From: Dyadobacter sp. Leaf189 | GTDB taxonomy: Bacteria; Bacteroidota; Bacteroidia; Cytophagales; Spirosomataceae | DNA: 64,000 nucleotides | Direction of reading: 5' to 3' | Assembly: GCF_001424405.1 (NCBI RefSeq) | Contig: NZ_LMPS01000005.1 | Location: 716,268 to 780,267 of the forward strand | Part shown: piece after piece, positions 41,274 to 51,068 of the stretch | Layout of the letters: each line of letters opens with the position of its first letter | How positions within the stretch are numbered: the first letter of the stretch is position 1 | Notes under the pieces: generated by a model | The model's input: the letters and a program-made list of their open reading frames with translations, nothing else | Told to the model about the DNA's origin: nothing | Database searches by the model: none | Program-made: the position numbers and the translations under genes

Positions 41274-44200
41274 TTATAACTTAACATTCAAGTTGATACC
41301 GTAACTTCTCGTAGTAGGCAGTGTGTGGGTTTCGATACCTTGGAGGTTGTCGGATGCGGATACTTGTGCTTCGGGATCCAGGTTGTCGATGTATTTTTTG
41401 ATCAGCCACACATTGTTGCACATCGCAGAAATCGTCAGGCCTTTGATGAAGGTCTTGTCTTTCACAAAACGGGAGAGATCGTAACCAAGCGACACTGTCC
41501 GCCATCTTACAAATGCACCGTTGTACACAAATGGCGACGCCAGGTTGGTACTGCGGTAAGCCGTGTAAAACTGCTCTGCTTCTACGCGGGTATCATTCGG
41601 CGAACCGTCAGCTTTGACGCCGTCCAGCAGCACGCCGCCTTCGCGTCCCACAAGCGACGGTTTCGACAAACCTTCGCGCAGGAAGTTGAGGTTGGAGTTG
41701 GAAAGAATCTTGTGACCCGCTTTGAAGTCGATCTGCGTGCCGATGCGGATTCCCTTGATATTGAATGTATTCACCCAGGCACCCACCCATTTAGGAATTG
41801 CGCTGCCGAAAGTGGTAAGGTTACCCTGCTGCGGCAAACCGCCCGAAGTTATAATGCGGCCCTGCGCATCTCTTTTGTAGTCAAACCCGCGCAAAGAGGC
41901 GAGGGGCTTGTTCACTTCATGGGAAACAATGCCGAAGAATTCGCCAGTACCGACGTCAAAACGAGGCTGATTAGCCGCCAGCTCGATCACTTTGCTGATG
42001 TTGTAGCTTCCATTGAAGCTGGTTTCCCAGGTAAATGCGTCGGTGCGCGCAGGCACGATCGTCAGCAGGAATTCAACGCCCTGGTTACGCAGCTTACCCA
42101 CATTCACTTTGGTCTGGCTGAAACCGGAGGTATTTGAAATATCCACGTTCAGGATTTCATCCACAGTGTTTTTGCGGTAAATAGAAACGTCAAGGTTCAG
42201 GCGGCTATCGAAGGTTTTCATTTCTAGACCAATCTCCGTTTCCTTCACTTTAAGCGGCCTCAAATTCGCATTCGGACTTACTGTCGAAGGTAAATTCCCC
42301 AAAGCGGTCCCATTGAAAGGGTTTGCATTGATCCCGTAATACAGGTTGTTTGAATACGGATCGGTATCGCCTCCCACTTCCGCGTAAGCCGCGCGGAGTT
42401 TTCCGTAATTAAGCCAGGCCGGTGCATTCGCGAATGCCTGACTGAATACAAAACTTCCGCTCACAGAAGGATACAAGTAGCTGTTCGACTCCGGGTTTAA
42501 TGTTGAGAACCAGTCATTTCTGCCCGTCACGTTCACAAAAAGGAAGTTCCTGAAAGAGAATTCAGCTGCGCCGTAAATGGAGTTTACTTTCTTCTTGCTA
42601 TATCCGTAATTGGGCGTTTTTACCTGGCCATTTGCAATCGTGTACAAATCGCGGACGTAGAAGTTGGTTACCGCAGTAGACACATTGTCGCTTATCTGCA
42701 GCATCTGGTTGCCCCCGAGGGTTATATCGATACCGAAATCCCCGAAAGTACGGTTAGCACCGATGAGCACGTCCATATTCCGCTCCCGGAAGGTGGAAAC
42801 ATCCTGGTAGTAGTAACCATTAAAGCCGGTAGTCACAGCACTGATCGAGCGCGTTCCTGTGGGGCGGTTATAATTGTAGGGGCGGGTGTAGTAGTCCTGA
42901 CCAATACGACCCTGCACAAACAGCCAGCTCGTAAAATCGTAGCGCACGGATGTATTTCCAAAAATCCGGTCGCGTTTTACATTCTCAAAACGGTCGTAAG
43001 CCACCCAGTAGGGATTGTTCCGGTTGGTAAAACGCGCAAGCGGCATTTCGTTTCCATTCGCATCCTTCCTGTTTTTAAGCCAATCTGTATCAATGCTTGT
43101 CGCAAGGGTATAAATTGTCGTATTCGCATTCATATCCTGGATACCAATCTGCGGCGGGTTTTTGTTGTATTCGTTTGAATAATTGGCATTTACCTGCGCA
43201 GAGAGCTTTTTAGAGAACTTGTAATTCAGACCGAGGTTGAAAATGCGTTTGTGATAATCGGAATTCGGCATGATCGCATTCGCATCGGTATTGGCGAATG
43301 ACAGCCGGAAATTCCCCTTCTCATTCCCGCCAGACAGTGCAATGGAATTGGTGAAGCTCGTACCGGTGCGATAGAAATTTTTAATGCGGTCTTTGTGCGC
43401 AATGTAAGGCTGGGTGCTGCCATCAAATTGCGGCGTCGGCTTGCCGTCGAGCTTTTCACCAAATGCAAATACCCCCGAACTCTGCGCCTCAGCTACACTC
43501 GTGGGGCGTTTACCGAATTCTCCCTGTCCATATTCATACTGGAAGTCCGTATAATCAAGTGCTTGCTGCGCCTGGAAATTGGAGTTGAGTTCAACACCGA
43601 TACCTGTCGTTTTGCTGCCGCTTTTGGTCGTGATGATAATGGCGCCGTCTTTCGCGCGGAAACCGTACAAGGCAGCCGCTGCCGCACCTTTTAACACCGT
43701 CATTGATTCGATATCGTCCTGGTTGATGCTCTGCAGACCGTCACCTGCATCAGACGAACCGCCGGTGGGGTTACCTGTTCCATTTCCGTTCGAACCGCCC
43801 GCAGAAACGCTGCTGTTGTTGATCGGAACGCCATTTACAATGATCAGCGGCGAGTTATTGCCTCCAAAAGAGGATTGTCCGCGAATACGGATTTTGGTTG
43901 AACCGCCCGGTCCGCTCGCAGGTGGCGTTACATTCAATCCCGCCACTTTTCCCTGCAGACTGTTTCCCAGGTTCGTCGTACGGTTGGTTGTAAGTTCTTC
44001 TGTGTCAATGGTTGCTGTGGAGTAACCGAGCTTTTTCGCATCCCTTTTGATACCCAAAGCTGTGACTACGACCATTTCCAGGTTGCGCACGTCGGGCTGC
44101 AATGTAACGTCGTACACAGACTGGGTACCCAGTGCAAGTTCCTGCGGCGTGTAGCCCACATAAGAGAATATCAGAATGCCGCCTGCATCAGGCACACTAA

Positions 44201-44723
44201 GCTGGTAGGTACCTTCGGTGTTTGTTGCAGTACCCGCCTTTGAACCTTTGAGTACAATGCTGACGCCCGGCAGCGGCTGACCTTTTTCGTCTGAGACAGT
44301 CCCGCTTATTGTTCTGTCGATCCCCTGAGGAAGCTGGCGCAGGATCATGCCGCTGGTCGGCTCTGCGGTGTTTTTGACCAGTACGATCTGCTTTCCGTCA
44401 ATTTTGTAGCCTACATTCAAGGGCCTTAAAAGTTCGTCAAGTACGTCTGAAAGCGGCTTTTCCACGGCGTTGATCGAGACTTTCTGCTGCGGCTTGATCA
44501 GGGAGGAATTGTAAGTGAATTTGACCTGCGTCAATTTGTTCAGCCTGCTCAACACCGTTTTAATCTCCTGATTGTTCATCTGCAACGTAATGCGCTGGTT
44601 CAGGATATCCTGCGCACCCGCGGCACTTGCGGCCACACCGAAGATAAAGGCAATTAATAGTTGGTAAAATGATATTCTCAAAAGCCTGTAAAATTGCCAG
44701 GACGTGCGTCGACGTTTTTTCAT
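41274..44723 (-). CDS. SusC/RagA TonB-dependent transducer with STN domain
   Basis: This 1149-residue outer-membrane receptor has an N-terminal signal peptide. Next comes an STN signalling domain (about 40-115: RITLQMNNQEIKTVLSRLNK), a carboxypeptidase-like regulatory domain (GTVSDEKGQPLPGVSIVLKG), a plug (TTNLGNSLQGKVAGLNVTPP; YGFRAKDGAIIITTKSG) and a 22-strand barrel ending SYGINLNVKL. The STN domain is the feature that lets such receptors signal to a FecR anti-sigma protein, and a fecR gene is directly upstream (43 nt). Ligand uptake is TonB driven. The ligand is likely a sugar acid or glycoside, judging from the downstream enzymes. Confidence 0.93.
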   Translation of the reverse strand: MKKRRRTSWQFYRLLRISFYQLLIAFIFGVAASAAGAQDILNQRITLQMNNQEIKTVLSRLNKLTQVKFTYNSSLIKPQQKVSINAVEKPLSDVLDELLRPLNVGYKIDGKQIVLVKNTAEPTSGMILRQLPQGIDRTISGTVSDEKGQPLPGVSIVLKGSKAGTATNTEGTYQLSVPDAGGILIFSYVGYTPQELALGTQSVYDVTLQPDVRNLEMVVVTALGIKRDAKKLGYSTATIDTEELTTNRTTNLGNSLQGKVAGLNVTPPASGPGGSTKIRIRGQSSFGGNNSPLIIVNGVPINNSSVSAGGSNGNGTGNPTGGSSDAGDGLQSINQDDIESMTVLKGAAAAALYGFRAKDGAIIITTKSGSKTTGIGVELNSNFQAQQALDYTDFQYEYGQGEFGKRPTSVAEAQSSGVFAFGEKLDGKPTPQFDGSTQPYIAHKDRIKNFYRTGTSFTNSIALSGGNEKGNFRLSFANTDANAIMPNSDYHKRIFNLGLNYKFSKKLSAQVNANYSNEYNKNPPQIGIQDMNANTTIYTLATSIDTDWLKNRKDANGNEMPLARFTNRNNPYWVAYDRFENVKRDRIFGNTSVRYDFTSWLFVQGRIGQDYYTRPYNYNRPTGTRSISAVTTGFNGYYYQDVSTFRERNMDVLIGANRTFGDFGIDITLGGNQMLQISDNVSTAVTNFYVRDLYTIANGQVKTPNYGYSKKKVNSIYGAAEFSFRNFLFVNVTGRNDWFSTLNPESNSYLYPSVSGSFVFSQAFANAPAWLNYGKLRAAYAEVGGDTDPYSNNLYYGINANPFNGTALGNLPSTVSPNANLRPLKVKETEIGLEMKTFDSRLNLDVSIYRKNTVDEILNVDISNTSGFSQTKVNVGKLRNQGVEFLLTIVPARTDAFTWETSFNGSYNISKVIELAANQPRFDVGTGEFFGIVSHEVNKPLASLRGFDYKRDAQGRIITSGGLPQQGNLTTFGSAIPKWVGAWVNTFNIKGIRIGTQIDFKAGHKILSNSNLNFLREGLSKPSLVGREGGVLLDGVKADGSPNDTRVEAEQFYTAYRSTNLASPFVYNGAFVRWRTVSLGYDLSRFVKDKTFIKGLTISAMCNNVWLIKKYIDNLDPEAQVSASDNLQGIETHTLPTTRSYGINLNVKL

Positions 44724-44766
44724 ACCATGAATTGTTTGTTATATAATTGAAGATGTAAAACTGTAT

Positions 44767-45867
44767 TTAGTTACAGCCCCTGGCGGTGATCACCAGCTGG
44801 CCGTCAACCATATCGTAGCTTGCCCCGATAGCCTGGCAGATTGCATTCATTCTTTGTTTCAGATTTTCATCATCGAACTGCGCATTGATCCTGCATTTAG
44901 ATAGCAGTTCCTTGTCGTAGCGGATATCAATCCCGTACAGCTTTTGAAGGGATACCAATACTTCAGGTATCGGTTTGTCGTCGAAGAGCTGTTCCCTGGC
45001 TGCGATGGATTCCACGAGCATTGCGGGCTGACTTACGGCGCCGCGTTCAAGCCGGCTTTCTTTCCTGATATATACCACCTGCTGGTTGGGTGTCAGGATG
45101 ACGCCTGGTATTTTCGCGTCGGGTTTCGCGTTGGCCTTTTCATATTCTTTTTTCGCGAAAACGCTCACCTTACCCGTTTTGACAGCGATCAGCTCTGTTT
45201 TATCCTGGTCAAATGCCTTGATTCGGAAGCTCGTTCCAAGTACCCGGGTGACGGTTTCACCGGTATATACCACAAAAGGTTGCTGCTCATTTCGGCTGAC
45301 ATCAAAAAACGCCTCGCCACGCAGTGAAACGCGCCGCTCGCTTCCGCTGAATTCTGCGGGATACGTAATGGAGCTGCCTTTCGACAAGGTGACTACTGTA
45401 TTGTCGCTGAGCAATACCGTCATAACGTCCTTGTCATTGTTGGAACTGACGCGCATCTGAAGCGCGGGTATAACGGGGATTTTGTGTGCTGTTTGGACAG
45501 TTTTAGGTAAAAGCCGGGCGTTGTAGTAGGCGACACTGAGGCCTGAAATAAGGACAAAGGCCGCTGCCACTCTCCATATAGCGGGCAGGTATATACGCCA
45601 CCCGCTCGTATTCCGGCGTTCGGAAGCAAGCCTGACGATCTCATTGATGTCCTGCCGCATCATTTCGCTGGTGAGCTCGTCCCGGTACATATCCCGAACC
45701 GAGATCACCAGTTCCTTCGCAAGACTAACCGTCTGAGACCGGTCGGGATTTTCGTGGATCCATTGCGACCAGAAACAATTCAGCTCCGGCGTAGGATCAA
45801 TGACCCAGCGGCGGAACATTTCATCAGTTGCCAGTTCTTCAACCGAGTGGGTCCTGTAATTGATCAT
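44767..45867 (-). CDS. FecR-family anti-sigma regulator
   Basis: The 366-residue protein has a cytoplasmic N-terminal domain, one membrane helix near 120 (AIWRVAAAFVLISGLSVAYY) and a periplasmic FecR domain (VMTVLLSDNTVVTLSKGSSI; RVSLRGEAFFDVSRNEQQPF). A C-terminal STN-binding-like domain (PEVLVSLQKLYGIDIRYD) completes it. In this system the periplasmic part contacts the STN domain of the SusC transducer and controls the ECF sigma factor inside. The sigma gene is 168 bp upstream and susC 43 bp downstream. Confidence 0.93.
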   Translation of the reverse strand: MINYRTHSVEELATDEMFRRWVIDPTPELNCFWSQWIHENPDRSQTVSLAKELVISVRDMYRDELTSEMMRQDINEIVRLASERRNTSGWRIYLPAIWRVAAAFVLISGLSVAYYNARLLPKTVQTAHKIPVIPALQMRVSSNNDKDVMTVLLSDNTVVTLSKGSSITYPAEFSGSERRVSLRGEAFFDVSRNEQQPFVVYTGETVTRVLGTSFRIKAFDQDKTELIAVKTGKVSVFAKKEYEKANAKPDAKIPGVILTPNQQVVYIRKESRLERGAVSQPAMLVESIAAREQLFDDKPIPEVLVSLQKLYGIDIRYDKELLSKCRINAQFDDENLKQRMNAICQAIGASYDMVDGQLVITARGCN

Positions 45868-46035
45868 AGCGTAAGGATTTGCGGGAAAGCCGCCCGCACT
45901 TTTGCTCTTTAAACACTATGTCAGGATATCATCAGGTTATAACCAAAAAAATCAAAATATTTTTGAAATAATGATAATGCGGCAAAATGGGAGGTAAAAT
46001 GCTGTGGCTTGATGCGCTTGGTAAAGGCCAGTGTA

Positions 46036-46650
46036 TCAGGAAGCTACGAAGCTGATGATCAGCAGCCAGAAGAATTCGGCAGGAACCCAGATCTGCTTGA
46101 TCTCTTTCAGGGTACGGTAAAGCAGGTTGGCAACGCTTTGTTTGCCCAAGCCCATGATATTGGCAATTTCGTCGTTGGCCAGGTTCTGGTAAAAGCGGAG
46201 GTAGATGATCTCTTGCTGTCTTTTTGATAGCAGCGAAATGATCTGTTTCAAACGCCCCTGCTGATGCCGCAGATTTTCGTTTTCAATGATATTTACTTCA
46301 ATGGAAGGATCTGTATTGTCCTCATCAAAGAATGCAGATTCGGGCTCGTGGAATTTCTTAAGTCTGAGCGCTTCCTTGATCAGCCTGTGCCTTAATGCTT
46401 TGAGCAGGTAAGATTTTACAAATGCAGTCTCGCTGAGGAAGGTACGACGCTCCCAGAGATCGAGGTAGAGTTCCTGGATTGCATCGCGTATAAAATCGGG
46501 ATCGCAGGAGAACCTGGCGGCATAATTGTAGAGTGCCCGGTAATGGATCTGGGCGAGTAGTCCCATTGCATCCGGATCTCCGGCTTTAAACCGCTTCCAG
46601 AGCCGCACGTCAAGTTCGATGGGGTCGTATGAAATCTCTTCTTTGCGCAA
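46036..46650 (-). CDS. ECF sigma factor of the FecR/SusC operon
   Basis: This 204-residue sigma-70 family protein uses a TTG start (46648-46650); no ATG lies near the expected N-terminus. Region 2 (LWKRFKAGDPDAMGLLAQIH; RDAIQELYLDLWERRTFL) and region 4 (KRQQEIIYLRFYQNLANDEI; GLGKQSVANLLYRTLKEIKQ) are intact. The C-terminal hydrophobic tail FFWLLIISFVAS is unusual for a soluble sigma factor and might tether it to the membrane. It is the first gene of the operon with FecR, SusC, SusD, the RraA-like aldolase and the dehydratase. Confidence 0.92.
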   Translation of the reverse strand: MRKEEISYDPIELDVRLWKRFKAGDPDAMGLLAQIHYRALYNYAARFSCDPDFIRDAIQELYLDLWERRTFLSETAFVKSYLLKALRHRLIKEALRLKKFHEPESAFFDEDNTDPSIEVNIIENENLRHQQGRLKQIISLLSKRQQEIIYLRFYQNLANDEIANIMGLGKQSVANLLYRTLKEIKQIWVPAEFFWLLIISFVAS

Positions 46651-46766
46651 ATGACAGACGATGGTTTGTTTAATTTATTCAAAGAATTGTACTACTTAAA
46701 GCGGGCGGAATTATAAATCTCCTTTCGCCTAGGCTGTGTTATATATGCTGAATTTTGTATTGGAAA

Positions 46767-46803
46767 ATCCGCAGGACCGGAGTGAAAAGTTGGTCCTGCG
46801 GAT
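46767..46803 (-). terminator. Terminator after the propeller-cupredoxin gene
   Basis: A perfect 12-bp GC-rich stem (46767-46778 with 46792-46803) lies 12 bases past the minus-strand stop at 46815. On the minus strand it is followed by a short T stretch. Confidence 0.7.
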
Positions 46804-46814
46804 GAAGTATCGAG

Positions 46815-48812
46815 TTACCTGACTACTTTCAGTTTGCCTTGCATGAGCGTGTAATGCCCTGGGAATGTGCAAACGTACTGGTAAGTGCCGGTTTGTTTTG
46901 GAGCAACGAAATAAATGGACTCTGATTTCTCAGGCTCTACGATGTTGCTGTGAAAAAGTACATCGCTGGTGCGCGGTACATAGTTCATTTCAGAGCCTTT
47001 CAAGCCGAGGTTCAAACCCGCTTCACCAACTGCATTGGCAGTGCCAGGCTTGGTAATTACCAGGTTATGCAGCATATCGTCATTGTTATTGAAAACGATC
47101 CTGATTTTGGAACCGGCTTTCACCTGGATTTCCGAGATATCGAACTTCAAACCAGGAACAGTACCGATCGTAATGGTTTGATCGGGGCCACTGGTCCAGC
47201 TGGCAGGCATCTCAGTAACTCTCTTCGCGGAAGGTGCTGTATTAGCCGCAGTTTCCGACGCAGCTGCCATGTGTGCACTGTGATCAACAGCGGCCGCTTT
47301 GACAGTAGTTGTAAACTGGCTGGCCGCCACCGGGTTTCCTGATGCGATCTCATTGAGCGTGTAATAGCCGGTTGCATGCAGCAGTGAGTTACCCTCCGCC
47401 GACTTGATTCCCTCCGCCTTGATCTCGTGGATATAACCCTTTCTGAGTACAGCAGGGTCTACAACCAGCCGCACGTGCAAGCCGTCTTCCGCAACAACAA
47501 TCCCTTTCAAAGGAACTTCCTGTGTGTTAACGATCGGGCTGCCGTAAGTAGAGTGGTATTTGTAAGTAAAGCTGCTCAGTTTATAGGCATCCTGGTTGGC
47601 AGCCGCCGCTTTGTCAATCGGGCTCGTGAAGGTAATCTCGAATCCGTCCGGCATTGAACGCACTGTTTTCATTTCAAACGGCATTTTGCCTGTCCAGACC
47701 AGTCTCTGGATACCAAAGTTAGACTTCCCAGTCGCAGACCAACCGCGGCTCGTTTGTCCTACAAACAAAGAACCGTCCAGTCCCCATTCAAGGCGCAGGA
47801 TACCTGACATAAAACCTTCGCGGAAAGGAAAAACAGTTCCTTGCCAAACGCCATTTACCTTTTCAAGATCCACGCGGGTAATGATACTGTGGCCCTGGTC
47901 GCCCACGAACATTTGCCCTGTGAACGGACCGAAGCTGCCATTTGTAACGTCTTCTTTGAAGTCCGAAGTAGAGATACCCAGGATCGTATGCGGGAACCAT
48001 ACTGCCGGCGGCTTGATACCTGGCACTTTCTTGGCCACGTCATACAGCGGCTCGCCTGTATTCGGGATATCTCTTGCGCTCAGCTTCACGGGAGAACCTT
48101 CTTCCTTGCTCCATTTCAAACCGGCAGGGTTACCTGCGAAATCACCTTTTTCCAGGTGCGTCATTCTTCCCGAGCCAACCCAGTCGCCCTGGTTTTCGGT
48201 ATAGAAGATATCACCCTTGTAAGATCCGAAGCCGGACGGAGAGCGGAGACCGGTAGCGTAGGGAGTAAGCTTGCCGTCTTCGCCCATTTTAAGCATCCAT
48301 CCGCGCCATTTGGACTGGCTTGCGCCGCGCCCCACCCAGTCAAGGTTGAGGGTAACAAGCAACTCGCCGTTCGGCATTGCCACTGGACCGTAGGAATACT
48401 GGTGATAGTTACCAGAAAGCGGCCATTTCGCAAATGAATCGTACACGTCGGCTACACCGTCGTTGTTGGTATCGGCCAGCCTGGTTACCTCGCCGCGTTG
48501 CGAGATCAGGAAATCCTTGCCGCGGTACAATAGTCCAAGCGGCTCGTGCAAGCCGGCCGCAAACCTGTTAAAGGAAGGTTTACCATCGCCTTTCAGGTAC
48601 GGATTGCCGATCAGCCACACTTCTCCGCGGCGTGTTGAAGTAGCGAGCCGCCCGTCGGGCAATACCGCCATTCCGCCCACTTCCATTTGGATATTTTCAG
48701 GAATGGGGATTGTGATGATCCGGTAAAAATCATCCTCCTTATTCTGTTTGGATTGAGAATAGCTGGTAATGCAGCAGAAGGAGATCAGGGTTGTTAATAG
48801 TATATTTTTCAT
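46815..48812 (-). CDS. Exported beta-propeller dehydrogenase-like protein with blue-copper domain
   Basis: The 665-residue protein has a signal peptide (MKNILLTTLISFCCITSYSQ). Residues 30-390 look like the glucose/sorbosone or 'membrane-bound dehydrogenase' propeller type (GGMAVLPDGRLATSTRRGEV; VAMPNGELLVTLNLDWVGRG). The C-terminal 110 residues form a plastocyanin/azurin domain with type 1 copper ligands: a His in DDMLHNLVITKPG and the Cys-x4-His-x3-Met set in YVCTFPGHYTLMQG. An electron-transfer role coupled to sugar oxidation is inferred; the propeller's cofactor is not evident. It is co-transcribed after a DUF1080-like gene (26 nt). Confidence 0.82.
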   Translation of the reverse strand: MKNILLTTLISFCCITSYSQSKQNKEDDFYRIITIPIPENIQMEVGGMAVLPDGRLATSTRRGEVWLIGNPYLKGDGKPSFNRFAAGLHEPLGLLYRGKDFLISQRGEVTRLADTNNDGVADVYDSFAKWPLSGNYHQYSYGPVAMPNGELLVTLNLDWVGRGASQSKWRGWMLKMGEDGKLTPYATGLRSPSGFGSYKGDIFYTENQGDWVGSGRMTHLEKGDFAGNPAGLKWSKEEGSPVKLSARDIPNTGEPLYDVAKKVPGIKPPAVWFPHTILGISTSDFKEDVTNGSFGPFTGQMFVGDQGHSIITRVDLEKVNGVWQGTVFPFREGFMSGILRLEWGLDGSLFVGQTSRGWSATGKSNFGIQRLVWTGKMPFEMKTVRSMPDGFEITFTSPIDKAAAANQDAYKLSSFTYKYHSTYGSPIVNTQEVPLKGIVVAEDGLHVRLVVDPAVLRKGYIHEIKAEGIKSAEGNSLLHATGYYTLNEIASGNPVAASQFTTTVKAAAVDHSAHMAAASETAANTAPSAKRVTEMPASWTSGPDQTITIGTVPGLKFDISEIQVKAGSKIRIVFNNNDDMLHNLVITKPGTANAVGEAGLNLGLKGSEMNYVPRTSDVLFHSNIVEPEKSESIYFVAPKQTGTYQYVCTFPGHYTLMQGKLKVVR

Positions 48813-48838
48813 TTAAAAAGAATGCAGTTCAAAAGATT

Positions 48839-50566
48839 TTACCAAAACATGGAATAGCTGGTGGTACCCGAAACAGGAAGGATCAGTTCCTGCACTTCTC
48901 CCGCCGGTCTGATCGTCGGTTTGTATTTTTTGTCAAGCTGAACATAAAAGCGGTCATCGATCTGGTACAAACCTTTTTCGATTTCGACGATCTGCTTACC
49001 CGATGCAACCAGCGCGAACAACGGCGCGGCTGCATTGCCCTGAACCTGAAAAGTGCGGGAAAGTGAATTGCCACCCGAAACAAGCTGATCGGACACGGTT
49101 GCTGCACCCAGCGCATATCTGAACACAGGATAACCCTGTGCATTGATGTTATAACCCAGGTAGTTAATGTTTGAAGAATCAGGCCAGGTTGCATTGCTGT
49201 TTTCGAGAGAGGCCAGACTGCTGCGTCCGGACACGTGCACTTTGAGGCCCGCAGGAAATAGCAGCTGCGGTTCGCCGCGCTCGTACCACATTTCGGTAAC
49301 ATCCGCGAACTGTCCGCGCCACGCCTGGATCAATGCACCCCGGTTAAGGTCTACGGTGTAGTTCCAGCCGTCGGGGCTGCCTACCGAGATACAGTGTGTC
49401 CGTTTCATTTTTTCTCCGTCCAACTGAATGAAGGAGCGTACCATTTCCGGCCGCATATCGGGTGTCACGCTGATGTAAGGCTTGGGCTCAGGCTCTGGAA
49501 GCGACGATAATGTATGCAGATCGTAAGGTCTGATACCGGCCTTTTCAACTCTCAGCCCAAGTGCAGGCTGTCTCCATGGAAAGCGCGAGTAATGGAGTTT
49601 AAACTTGTGTTTTCCCTGGGTGAGGTTCACGGTACCCTGGTGCGTTTCCTGCGAAGTAGCTTCTCCGCTGGTGAGCACGCTTTTTCCGTCTATCTCGATA
49701 TCGAGCATCGGGCCGGAGTAAATGCTGGTAAAAATATAGTCGCCTGCCTCATTCACTTCCATATCACCTTCATAAACAAGGTGGAATTCGCGCATTCCGT
49801 TGGTTACTTCCTGGGTAAGTACGCCGGAGGTACCTTCGTGGTCCAGCTTGCTGTACTCTTTGCTGTCCCATTTGTCTGAATATACTTTATAGTTCAGGCT
49901 GGTCAATGTCAGCGGCTTGCGGCTTGCGAGCAGCTGGTACCCAACATTCCTGAATGCGATCGTGCCTTTCGTCACTTCCATCGCAATGGATTGTCCCTCG
50001 GCGGGAGATTTGGAACTTGGAAGATAAATCGTTTCCAATACAGTCACTCCATTCAGCGAAAGTGAATTCAGCCTTGCAGAGCCAGCCAGGTTAGGAACAG
50101 ATGCATCATAAGCCAGCTCGATCGTCTGCCACAAACCCGGCGCTTTTGCTGCGTTCTGGGTGGGGAACTGACCGACATAACCCGAAGTCTGCGTTCCCTG
50201 TCCTTTTTGCTTGCTGCTGTCTGAGAGGCGCACTTTCTGGCCGCCTGGCAGGATCAGATTCCCTTCTGCGCCCGGGGATAGATTGAATTCTGCGTAAAAG
50301 CGAAGATCGTTTGCTTTCAGTTTAGTTACGATAGGCTTGCCTGGACTGCCGACCAGGATACCTTCGCCCGACTGGGTTTTGATCTTGGCGGAACCGGCGG
50401 GATGAATGGCAATGTTGCCCTGAACTGTCCAGTTGGGGCTGCCGGATTCAAATGCACTGAGGTCTTTGAGAGGCAGGGGAGTGTAATTTCCTTTTGTACC
50501 CTGGCCCACGACAACCGCCGGGCAAGCGAATAAAAGGAGAGAGACTTTCCGGAAAAAATGAAGCAT
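48839..50566 (-). CDS. Exported DUF1080-like protein with PA14-like region
   Basis: This is a 575-residue secreted protein with a signal peptide (VSLLLFACPAVVVGQ). Residues 25-220 resemble DUF1080, the LamG-like fold that includes 3-keto-disaccharide hydrolases (LSAFESGSPNWTVQGNIAIH; FYAEFNLSPGAEGNLILPGG). A middle segment resembles PA14 carbohydrate-binding domains (GDYIFTSIYSGPMLDIEIDG). The last 200 residues are beta-rich and unassigned. It heads a minus-strand pair with the propeller-cupredoxin gene and diverges from a SusC/SusD operon, fitting a role in extracellular glycoside breakdown. Confidence 0.78.
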   Translation of the reverse strand: MLHFFRKVSLLLFACPAVVVGQGTKGNYTPLPLKDLSAFESGSPNWTVQGNIAIHPAGSAKIKTQSGEGILVGSPGKPIVTKLKANDLRFYAEFNLSPGAEGNLILPGGQKVRLSDSSKQKGQGTQTSGYVGQFPTQNAAKAPGLWQTIELAYDASVPNLAGSARLNSLSLNGVTVLETIYLPSSKSPAEGQSIAMEVTKGTIAFRNVGYQLLASRKPLTLTSLNYKVYSDKWDSKEYSKLDHEGTSGVLTQEVTNGMREFHLVYEGDMEVNEAGDYIFTSIYSGPMLDIEIDGKSVLTSGEATSQETHQGTVNLTQGKHKFKLHYSRFPWRQPALGLRVEKAGIRPYDLHTLSSLPEPEPKPYISVTPDMRPEMVRSFIQLDGEKMKRTHCISVGSPDGWNYTVDLNRGALIQAWRGQFADVTEMWYERGEPQLLFPAGLKVHVSGRSSLASLENSNATWPDSSNINYLGYNINAQGYPVFRYALGAATVSDQLVSGGNSLSRTFQVQGNAAAPLFALVASGKQIVEIEKGLYQIDDRFYVQLDKKYKPTIRPAGEVQELILPVSGTTSYSMFW

Positions 50567-51068
50567 CGGCTCTATTAAGTGTATTGTTTACAATTAAAAA
50601 GCGAAGTTCGCAAATTTTTCTTCTATTATACCCGGAAATATTAGGATTTATTTTTAGCCCTTGCGGGAATAATGCAAAGATGCGGCGGTATCTCACCAGG
50701 CTGACGCATCGCGCCCGACGTTTCCAAATGAAAGTTCAATCCCATTGAATATTCAGCTTGCATGAATGTCGCTAAAAGGCGGTATGTGCAATTAAAAACC
50801 AGGTGGATAAATGCATGAACATGAAACTTCATATCTGGCACCGAAGTAGAGCGACAGTTACTTCCGTGATACTTTATCATCCAATTCCATTAAATGCAGC
50901 TTCCCTGATTTGTTCGTATGCAAGCCGCGCGCGGTTGTGCTGATTTGTTGATGGTAAGTTAACAAATACTTAACGCCAAGTAGACGAGTATGCCGGAGTT
51001 TTGCATTTCAAAATTCCCCGCATATCAAACAGCTTTTTCAAACAAAAACAACGGAAACGTTTGCTTAG
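50567..51068. other. 502-bp divergent intergenic region
   Basis: It separates the minus-strand DUF1080-like gene from the plus-strand susC gene and must hold both promoters. No frame with coding character was found. The right part is A/T-rich (50940-51065) and includes an AAACGTTT palindrome at 51055-51062, seven bases before the susC ATG, a weak candidate for a LacI-type half-operator pair. No TTTG-N20-TAnnTTTG match was found on either strand. Confidence 0.5.

Noticed and set aside
41325..42137. 270-codon plus-strand frame opposite the susC gene
   Set aside because: It is antisense to a well-conserved SusC barrel and has no recognisable domain or start context.
50641..50880. 79-codon minus-strand frame in the divergent spacer
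   Set aside because: No family signal, no promoter, and composition like the surrounding non-coding sequence.
51055..51062. AAACGTTT palindrome as a LacI-family operator
   Set aside because: Eight bases are too few to claim an operator, it lies almost on the start codon, and no LacI-type gene is in the window.
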